DNA from: Larix sibirica
Taxonomy: Eukaryota; Streptophyta; Pinopsida; Pinales; Pinaceae
DNA length: 11,944 nt
Assembly (NCBI GenBank): GCA_004151065.3
Contig: NWUY0303909450.1
Location: 1-11,944 of the forward strand
Reading direction: 5' to 3'
Below, one piece after another: positions 1-7,578 of this stretch; position 1 is the first letter of the stretch; each line of letters starts with the position of its first letter. Both the position numbers and the translations under genes were made by a program. Under the pieces are notes generated by a model. That model ran no database searches and was not told where the DNA came from. It saw only the letters and a list, made by a program, of their open reading frames with translations.

Positions 1-80
1 TCTTTGTTACAACCATGTTTCTAGATAATAGCAAATATAAAACCTCAATCCAATTGAATAATCACAACGGCAAAACCCAC

Positions 81-2842
81 TTGTTTATCTTGTATTCCCG
101 ACGAACCCTGCGCAATTCAACTGTCTGTGGGAATGACCCAATTGTTGTTGTGGGAAGAATTGGAAGATTTAACTTTTTCTGTTGTTGCTCAAGACGAACG
201 TTTACTGGTGTGGCTCGGCGATGGTCAGAAGTCTTCAATGCTGCAGCCTGCAATAATAATATAAAAGTTATGACTGGAGTCAGATGAAAGGTACTGTAAA
301 GCGACCCTAGACAGTAATATCAGTCCCGGCAAATGACATTAAATTGTTAAGTGAAATCCTAGGTTGTATTAGACATTATTGATGGTGCACATCAAAACAT
401 CATCTACAGTTTCCTTAAATACAGGCATAAAGAAGGAATGTATTAAAGAATAAGTTATCACAGCTAATAATGATCCAATCACTGACTACACTAAAGAATT
501 CAATAACCATACAAAAAGTTAATTGAACCTACAGCCTTTTGAACTGCCTCGTTTGTCACTCTTGGAGATGCCCTCCTTGAAGCCAGTGCAGCTGCGTTAG
601 ATGCAAAGAATGCCTGCAGTGACAAGTGGTATGTTATTCAAACACTCTCCAGACCAAAACATATTAACTCAAGCGCAAAATACATAAAACGCTCATAATT
701 GCAGGTGCCTATGATGTTCCAATACATCAGAGCGTCGTTTTCCAGGTTCAGTGAAGAGAATGCCTCTATTCAAAATTACAAATACACAGAATAGAAGAAA
801 TACCTCATCTTTCTGACCAGCCAATGCCTTGGCTAAGGCATCCACTTCAAAAAGCTTTTGTGCAGCAAAAGCTAACCAAGACTTTATTTCACTGTCCAGC
901 TTTGTTTCATTTTCCAAATCCACGGCCGTGTGCAGGAGAGAGCATGAAGTAGAGACAACTAACTTTTCTGCAAGCAGACCAGCAATTATATTACAAATAC
1001 ACCAATGGCGTTCAAAAGAATGCATTCAAAATTGTTTAAGCTGTAAGCACTACTAAAAGGAAATATGCATGGATTTATACCTTTCCCTACTATGCTCTCT
1101 AGGCTTTCCAAAACACTCAAAGAAGCAGCCAAATCATTGGCCCAAATGTTTCGGCCGTCAACTACTCCTGCAAACAAGATTTTGTCAGCTGGGAAGCCGA
1201 TCTCCTTGATAAGGCCAAGGGTCTGTGTTCCACGGATAAGATCAAACCCAATAGCAGAGACACCCTTCAAATTAGTAATGGTCCTGGAAAGAACAAAATT
1301 TCAACAGCATAAGATGTATAGCAGATATGATATTCATCGTTCTAAAATATACTAAAATGCAACGATAACTAGAAAATTTCATAGACAGCAAATAAGAGAG
1401 GTTTTTACTTGTAAGTCTCAGCAGGGATATCAGCAAAGTAAGTTTCTACAAGCAGATTAACACCAAGGGATGCTCCTCCCAGGTAAGCGTATGCCTTCGA
1501 AAAGGCCTCCAACTGATAAGCCTCAAGATCCATTACAAGAGATGGTTCATCGAACTGAACCCATGTTGCACCAGCTGCCTCCAACTCAGTCACAACTTGC
1601 CTGAATAAGGTGACCAAACTTAACAAATTAGCGATCTCGCATCTTAAAACGTGTTATTTCACACGCTGCTAACTTGACTACAGCAAGCTCTCAGCTAAAA
1701 TCTTGTTTAAAAAATGCTTACAGGTAAATTGGGAGGATTGCATCGAGAAGAGAAAGGAGATTGAAGGTCTTTGCTACGCCCTTTGCAGGCTTGGACAAGA
1801 GCAAGTATGAGACGGGTCCAACGAGCACGGGCACTGTGTCAATGCCGAGCTGCATCCAAAAAAGAATACAGCCAAAAGAGTTATGTCAGTATCAGTGCAG
1901 AACTGATAGTAAGACTATCCCTCTTTTCATTAAGTTACAAGATATTCATTAAATCAATTCTGGGCCAATGAAACATGTCCGCGAGGCAGGCTATCTTAAT
2001 TAAGTTAAAAATTAATATGTTTTATCGCTTGGCACCAAAATGGCAGGTAAACACGTTAGAAAAACAGTACAAATGGCAGGCAATGGAAATTTCAATTTAG
2101 AAAATGGCAGACTGGGGAGATTTCAACTTGTCTCCTAGTAGGACGTGGATCTACTTGGGATTTAACTATTGGCCAATGAACATGAACTGACATTTTGATA
2201 TTAAACAATAAATGATTCACAGAAGAGCAACTGAAGTACAGATCTAGCACCTCTTTAGCCTCCTTGTATTCTTCCACCGCCTTGTGTGATGAGTAAGCGA
2301 ATTTGATCTCCGGGCCCAACTCAGGAACAATGTAGTGACTGGAAAGAACAAAGGCAACATACTCAGATTAGATCATGGCCAAATGCCCAACAACTAGATT
2401 TAGCAATCCTCACTGAAGACAACACAGATCACTATTTTGGTGTAGACTCGTATTCACAATTATAAAGATCGAGATCATGGGATCGAACTTACTAATTGGT
2501 GTCGAACCACTTGGTCATCTCCATTGCAGGGAGAGTGGCGTTACCTCGAGCCATGGAAAAGTATGTATCGAAGCCAATCTCGCCGCCAGCAAAGGCATAC
2601 CTGGGAGGAACAGCTCCAAGCATGGCAGTGGTATCCAGAACCTGATCATAGTACGCGAACGTATTGCTGGGAATCATTTTCACCCCGGCAGCTGCCATCT
2701 GCTTCCAGATCGAAGCCCTTAATCCCTTGGCCACAGCCTCGAGATCAGCAGCAGAGGTCTTGCCATCCCAGAAAGACTCGAGAGCGAACTTGAGCTCTCT
2801 TTTGGGGCCCATGCGAGGGTATCCAACAACGTGGGAAGCCAT
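81..2842 (-). CDS. METE: Cobalamin-independent methionine synthase, 5' eight coding exons (3' end outside window)
   Basis: The enzyme transfers a methyl group from 5-methyltetrahydropteroyl-triglutamate to homocysteine, making methionine for protein synthesis and the S-adenosylmethionine cycle, usually in the cytosol. I read minus-strand coding exons 2842-2493, 2338-2251, 1849-1722, 1600-1409, 1283-1081, 967-804, 613-533 and 247-81. Every junction is GT-AG and all phases agree, giving about 457 residues with no stop. The N-terminus [20 protein letters not shown] is typical of plant METE. Other family motifs are [19 protein letters not shown] across exons 1-2, [58 protein letters not shown] and [35 protein letters not shown] marks the start of the C-terminal domain. 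The family is about 765 residues long, so about 300 residues, including the His/Cys/Glu/Cys zinc ligands, lie beyond base 1. No transit peptide is visible. The start is the family start. Exon 2 has a weak donor (GAG|GTGCTA), but only that join restores the [13 protein letters not shown] context. Confidence 0.97.
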
Positions 2843-2872
2843 TGCTTTGGAGCTTGAAAAGTACTAACTCCC

Positions 2873-3207
2873 CTGCAAGTGAGATCCGATGTTCAATTAG
2901 ATTATAATTAAATTTAAATTTCGACTGTGAATATAAGAGGAAGTTCCATGAAACGCACTACCATACACAGATCTGCAGATCTGCAAGCACTAAAGATCAA
3001 TGCAGAGGCCACTACATCACTGAAAAAACCCTAGATCTGAAAAAAACCAAAACCGGTTGTGCTAAAGTTCAGCAATAGCTTTGTGATTCTTCCCTATGCA
3101 GAAGCTATCATACTAACAGATGCCCTTTGGCTCGGCCCTTTTGCGGACATCCAAATCCCCAACATTTGACAGAAAAGGGGGTACCGACACAAGAAAAGAA
3201 GCCATAC
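2873..3207 (-). other. Probable 5'UTR intron of METE
   Basis: On the minus strand a strong donor, AAG|GTATGG, lies at 3208/3207. A good acceptor, CACTTGCAG|GGG, lies at 2873/2872, 30 bases before the METE ATG. The 335-base interval is T-rich on the minus strand, as plant introns are. Leader introns are known in plant METE genes and often raise expression. A telo-box-like AAACCCTA (plus strand, 3026-3033) lies inside. The assignment is from splice-site shape and position; no transcript was available. Confidence 0.62.
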
Positions 3208-3303
3208 CTTAAAGTAAAAGGTACAGGAAACCAGAGACGGAGAGCAGAAGAGTTTCCGGACTGATAGAATTCTGTTGTTCCTTCAAAGGATCAGAGCAGA
3301 ATA
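3208..3303 (-). other. First (non-coding) 5'UTR exon of METE
   Basis: The stretch runs from about 30 bases downstream of the TATA box to the leader donor at 3208. On the minus strand it is rich in CTCT and TCCG tracts, typical of plant leaders. The exact transcription start is a guess from the TATA distance. With 2872-2843 it would make a leader of about 125 bases. Confidence 0.45.
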
Positions 3304-3331
3304 TGATAAATTTAGCAAGGTGCAACCGAGG

Positions 3332-3338
3332 TTTTATA
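3332..3338 (-). promoter_or_regulatory. TATA box of METE
   Basis: The minus strand reads TATAAAA here (context GGTTATAAAACCTCGG). The expected start about 30 bases downstream, near 3300, leads into the CT-rich leader and strong leader donor. Position and match are good, but the call is sequence-based only. Confidence 0.55.
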
Positions 3339-3700
3339 ACCAAGGACACAGTCACCAACAACAATTACCGGTGGCCACCCCCCGAAACTGGCCTGGACAG
3401 TTGCCCTATGCGTGGACTCGCGGCAACTCCCCCAACCATCTCCGGTAAAACGGAGAAGACTTCGAAAGCGGCCACGCCGAGAACGGGGTCGGGTCTCCAG
3501 TTCCGTCGCGGGCGGAGAAAGTTGGTATACCGAGGTCCCGGTTTCTAGTTCGCTGCACGTCTAGGGCTTAAACACTTCCGGTGGGGTTAGCGCAATCGTG
3601 GCCGTCAAGCATATCCGATCTGACGGCTGTGAAGAAACCTCACGTGTCTGCGGTGTCCTGAGGTTGCGGTGATGACTTCAAATTTTGTAATTAAGGGTTG
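3339..3700 (-). promoter_or_regulatory. GC-rich promoter region upstream of METE, with G-box and inverted repeat
   Basis: This stretch is clearly more GC-rich than the DNA on either side. It holds a perfect G-box CACGTG at 3641-3646, the core bound by plant bZIP and bHLH factors, and a perfect 7-bp inverted repeat GCCGTCA/TGACGGC at 3601-3607 and 3621-3627. It lies directly upstream of the METE TATA box and probably serves it. A plus-strand open stretch at 3303-3548 looks like a by-product of GC content. No coding gene is recognised here. Confidence 0.4.
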
Positions 3701-3719
3701 GATGTAAAACTAGCACAGC

Positions 3720-3763
3720 CATTTACTTGTGGTTAGTGAACACTAATGGCCACAAGTTAAATG
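3720..3763. repeat. Compact foldback (near-perfect inverted repeat)
   Basis: The left arm (3720-3738) and right arm (3741-3763) pair almost fully around a 2-base AA loop. Paired blocks are CATTTA/TAAATG, CTTGTGG/CCACAAG and TTAGTG/CACTAA. They are broken only by one extra A and a TGG bulge in the right arm. It sits between the METE promoter and AT-rich intergenic DNA. It could be a MITE remnant or a cruciform-forming site; the loop is too short for an ordinary miRNA precursor. Confidence 0.7.
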
Positions 3764-3984
3764 TCACAAATAAGTTATTTGTTTATTTTCAGCAAAGAAG
3801 GCATATGGGAAACCCATAAATACTTCTCCACATTTCTTGGATGATAAGGATGGTAAACCGTCGGCCAACAACAGCGGCTGGCCTAATCCCTTAGGGTTAT
3901 TTGTTATGTGTTATGGTCTTATTCTAATTAAACGAGTTGTTTCCACTAAGTGTGTGTTATCCATGTATCAGCGACCAATTATCT

Positions 3985-4012
3985 ATGCATTAGCTACCAT
4001 GCATAAGCTACC
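3985..4012. repeat. 14-bp tandem duplication
   Basis: ATGCATTAGCTACC (3985-3998) is followed directly by ATGCATAAGCTACC (3999-4012), with one mismatch. The related string ACCAATTAT occurs just before (3974) and overlapping the end of copy two. Probably replication slippage. Confidence 0.75.
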
Positions 4013-4156
4013 AATTATTTTTAATAAAAAAAAATTATAATTATTTATTTAGAATTTGAAACGGGTGTCATAGAATCAATTGGACAATACACTTGTCTTA
4101 TCCTCGTGCAATCTAGCAAAAATATAGACAATAATGCGCCCCAAATTCTAAGATCT

Positions 4157-4222
4157 AAATATCTATCAATGTAATAATTAAATATTTTTAAATATCTATC
4201 AATGTAATAATTAAATATTTTT
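4157..4222. repeat. Perfect 33-bp tandem duplication
   Basis: Positions 4157-4189 and 4190-4222 are identical, and the base before each copy is also the same (T). The unit is AT-rich, starts AAATATCTATCAATG and ends AAATATTTTT. The lack of mismatches points to a recent event. Confidence 0.95.
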
Positions 4223-4449
4223 GAGTTGTGCTAGTTTCGAAGTGTGTTTTCCAAGTGTGAAAAATAAAGTGGGATTTGGTCGTGGGGGCCACAGGGTTTG
4301 GTGGCCGTTTGGCAGCTTGAAAGTGAGTGCCACGTCACTTCATGGGTTAGTGGGAGGAAGAGAGTTGTTTTATGAGTACAACTCCTAGTTGGTTAGTGGG
4401 TTGGTGAGATGGAGGTGTTGTACTAATTTAAAACTTTTCAATTTTGGTT

Positions 4450-4532
4450 AAAAATATCTTTATTTTATATATTTTTAAAAGTTTTTGTTAACAATATCAT
4501 TATGTTATATAATTTTAAAAGGTTTTGAGTTA
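4450..4532. repeat. Imperfect tandem duplication of about 41 bp
   Basis: 4450-4490 and 4491-4532 align along their length, sharing blocks such as AATATC, TTATAT and TTTTAAAAG, with scattered substitutions and a small indel. It is AT-rich and older than the 33-bp duplication upstream. Confidence 0.6.
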
Positions 4533-5314
4533 GAGGAAGTTTGTTTGTTTTCTTGTTTTCTTTTTGTTTTTTAAGATGTAATTAGTATAGTAATTGTTTA
4601 TATATGAAGTTTATGGGAGTAGAATAAAAGGTGAATGGATGTATTATTAAGCTACTTCCTATGTAGGATTAATAGTTTGAAACTCTTTATATGAACTTTA
4701 AGAAAAAAAATATGTTTTACGTATGAGATAAATGTTTAATGTTATTTGAAAATATATTAACCTTATTGTTGTAGCTTTAATGATGATGGTATGGGATCTC
4801 CCTAAGTAATGTATATGAACTAAATCTTATTTAAATCTTAAAATAGTTGTTCCAAAGGATGATTGGAAGCCACGACATTGTATACTGCTCTAGCCATTGT
4901 TGCGATTAAGAGAGATCATCGTTGTTTGCCTGTTATCTAAGGATTTAAATGGATGTCACATATAAAATCTTGTAGAAGGCACCATCAACATGTTCTCGAC
5001 ACATAATGGATATACACAAAGAATCAGTGGTCAGTACTAAGAAAAGGTTTAACAACCAGTTCTATCAGAAAATTCAACCTAGGCCGGATGAATAGTTTTG
5101 ATATATTTTTTAATTATTTATTTTGAATTTGGAACTATGTCCATAAAATAAATCTACTCATTTTAATCGCGAACCATAATTACTTCTTTTTCAAAGAGAA
5201 AAAAATATCCATACTATTATATATTAAAAATATAGTATAAAAAGTCACATGACACAAGACACTTCACAAAGAAGTCGAGAAGCACTACAGGTGCCAAAAC
5301 ATGATTAATCCAAC

Positions 5315-5489
5315 TGGGCTTAAACACACATAAAGTAACATCCCACATAGAGACACCGAGAACTGCCTGCCCCAAGTAGGGCCAGGAATGCCAACAAAAG
5401 GCGTAAACCAATAAAACATGTGAGTTGGGCACAATAGCAAGTGGCCCAACCATTTATCGATAGCTGGGAGGAGCTTAGGGTTAGGGTTT
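5315..5489. promoter_or_regulatory. Promoter-like motif cluster in the LINE 5' leader
   Basis: The cluster has TGGGCT at 5315-5320, CCAAT at 5408-5412, GGCCCA (TGGGCC on minus) at 5443-5448 and a double telo-box-like TTAGGGTTAGGGTTT at 5475-5489. TGGGCY (site II) next to a telo box is a known promoter pair of plant ribosomal-protein and other growth-linked genes. LINEs carry internal promoters, so this may be the element's own promoter. A TATAAAA at 5236-5242 lies upstream, but whether it belongs to the element or the flank is unknown. Confidence 0.35.
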
Positions 5490-5764
5490 GCTAACAATGG
5501 CGGACTACTGAAGTTTCTGATGGCCATCGGCAGCCATCTCCACTGGTTATGACTGGTGCTAATCATGTTGTCAGGTGGCAATGTGAATTTTTTGTTTGTG
5601 GCACCTCGTTCAGCGTGCGGGGTGGATTGAGGAAGGTTAACCGTGGTTACTTTTGTGCCTGAACCTTTTCCCTGCGGTTCTGGTGCCTTGTTGAGTGGTT
5701 TACTCACTGTTACCGCCCTTCGTTTTTACTGTGGTAATTTCTCCGTCTCGGTTTTTCTCTGAGG

Positions 5765-7578
5765 ATGGATTCTGGTGATATGTTGGACTACTCTTTTGAC
5801 CCGTCGGACGGGGATCCGATTTGGCTGCAGCCATCTATCGTAGGGTGGGATGATGTGGCGTTCGAGGGCTCGAAGGATCTTGTTGGGGCTTCTTCTGGGA
5901 CGGTGCAGTAGGGGCTTGGTTTTTCTCCATCTACGTTTTTTGTTCAGTCACCGACACCTGAAAATCTTTTGACGATTCCATCTTCTCGAGTTTCCTCTGT
6001 TTCTCCTTTGCGGGAGGTGAATGTTCCGCTCTGGTCTTCTTCTCAGGTTGTGCAGGCTATTGATGGGCTTATTGGTGGGGATGGTGGGATTTCTCTCAGT
6101 AGGGCTTTGAAGTCGGGGGCGGTTGACATTCATTTCACACCAACGGACTCTTTGTTTTCGGGTGAGAAGGTTGTAGGGCCTTTGGAGGGCTGTGGAACGG
6201 GATGCTTGGGGGCTCAGGAGCAGAGAGGGTTTGCTAGCCCACTAGTGGGATCGGGCTCTAGTTCGGACGATTGGGGCGGGCGTTCTTCTGATAATGCAAC
6301 CATCCCGGTCAAGCGTGGACGTAAGCGGTGGTTGAAGTTGAGCCATACCAAGTATAACTACACCCTTGGTGAGGACATTGAATGGCACCAACTCCTTAAG
6401 ATGACTGACATTACTTTGGTAGGCAAGGCTTTGGGTCGTTCCTTCTCGCTACGAACCATTGAGGGGTGGTCATCGGAGCATTGGTCTCAACAGCTAGGTT
6501 ACGCCCCTGAGGTGGTGGAACTGACGCGGAATTGGTTTGCTTTTAATTTTCGGACTGCTGAACATGCTCAATGGGTTCTTAACTGGAATTGGAGCCGGGA
6601 TCACTGTCTCATAATGCTCAAGCCTTGGCATCCGATGTTTGATGCTAGCCGTGAATGGCTGGATTTGGTCCCTCTTTGGGTTCGCCTCCTTGGGATACCC
6701 TTACATTACTGGTCCGAAAGACATTTCAAAGGAAAGTGGCTCGCATTTTGGTTAACCTGAACATTCGGGATGGTCTTGCCACGGAAGTCACTCTTAAATG
6801 GGGTATGTATTCTTATGTTCAGCAGTTGGATTATGAAAATGTTCCATTTCGGTGTCGGCGTTGCCAAGCTTATGGTCATCCGGTGGCAGAATGTAAACTG
6901 CCTCTCAGGAATCAGAAAGGAGGTGGTCACTATAAGCCAATCGTGGATGGGGCTCCTGCTCCCGCTAGGTCACCTTCACCGGTTTTTTCTCCCCCTGAAC
7001 AGGAGGGTTCGAGTAATGATTCTGGAAAGGACCAGGGGCTGTCCTCGGAGGAAGAACTGCTTCCTGTTATTGAAGATATTGCTGATGAAGGACCTTCAAC
7101 GTCCCTCCATCCTTTGGTGACTCCAGCTGTGGGTATTTTTCCTCCTTCCAACTCTCACTCCATTTATTTTGTTTTAAATAACTTCTCGTTGGATAGGTTG
7201 GATTGGGTGGATGTTCTTAAAAATGTGAAGATCTCTCCCCCTTCTGTTCTGGTTAAACCTTCCCTTATTGATATCCACGTTGCCTCTATTGAGGAGGTTC
7301 CTGACTCAACGGTTGTGGTTCCTGTTCTTCCCCTCAAGGAGGTCGCCTCATCCCCCTCTCCCCATGAGTCTTCAAATTCTAGTTATTTCCTTCGGTTTGC
7401 AAAGAAAGTCGCCTCGGGTGGATTGGGTACTGGGGTGGTTTATTCTATTAAAGGTCGTGGAAGGAAATCCTTTCTTTCTAAATCACAATCCAAAGCAAAA
7501 TTGGATCTTTTGGAAGGCAAACAGCAGACTATTGATAGGGCGCTTAGAGCGGTGCGTGCCCATAAAAAGGAACGATAA
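5765..7578 (+). pseudogene. LINE ORF1: gag-like RNA-binding protein, broken by one stop and one frameshift
   Basis: ORF1 proteins of plant LINEs coat the element RNA in the ribonucleoprotein. The start is ATG 5765 (context GAGGATGGA), opening MDSGDMLDYSFDP. After 48 codons an in-frame TAG (5909-5911, after GTG CAG) interrupts it; the same frame then stays open to 6760. This part carries the DUF4283-like core: LVGKALGRSFSLRTIEGW, NWFAFNFRTAEHAQWVLNW and WVRLLGIPLHYW. Between about 6727 and 6745 the frame shifts by net minus one, and the protein goes on in the frame ending at 7578. A CCHC zinc knuckle, CRRCQAYGHPVAEC (C-x2-C-x4-H-x4-C), lies at 6853-6894. The tail is rich in Ser, Pro and acidic residues and ends KKER. 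The repaired length is about 604 codons. Its stop overlaps the ORF2 start by one base. Confidence 0.9.
6853..6894 (+). other. CCHC zinc knuckle of LINE ORF1
   Basis: Cys codons at 6853, 6862 and 6892 and a His codon at 6877 give exact C-x2-C-x4-H-x4-C spacing, the retroviral-type knuckle that binds single-stranded nucleic acid. All four metal ligands survive, although the frame upstream is broken. Confidence 0.93.

Larger units (their letters stand above)
3764..5230. other. AT-rich intergenic region, no gene recognised
   Basis: About 1.47 kb with scattered stops in all frames and no recognisable protein or RNA gene. It holds several short duplications (3985-4012, 4157-4222, 4450-4532), an ACGT-core motif CCACGTCAC near 4330, and a pair of diverged direct repeats (4037-4080 and 5110-5153). 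The texture suggests decayed transposon and microsatellite DNA. The 4223-4440 segment is richer in G+T and the 4860-5090 segment has more balanced composition; I recognise neither. Confidence 0.6.

Noticed and set aside
2037-2111. TGGCAG repeated three times at about 31-33 base spacing in METE intron 2
   Set aside because: Only six to eight bases recur each time and the sequences between them do not align.
3303-3548. Plus-strand 81-codon open frame over the METE promoter
   Set aside because: It lies antisense across the TATA box in GC-rich DNA, is rich in Pro, Arg and Gly, and shows no domain. Probably chance.
3789-4040. Plus-strand open frame after a TTTATTTTCAG acceptor-like site, as a possible last exon
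   Set aside because: It reads about 83 codons but matches no family I know, has no convincing partner exon or promoter, and its end runs into AT-rich repeats.
5475-5489. Telomere-like TTAGGGTTAGGGTTT as a sign of a telomeric insertion
   Set aside because: Only about two units are present; this length is normal for a promoter telo box.
5285-5707. Minus-strand 140-codon open frame in the LINE leader
   Set aside because: It shows no recognisable domain and lies antisense to the LINE promoter-like leader. Stops are few there, but nothing else supports coding.
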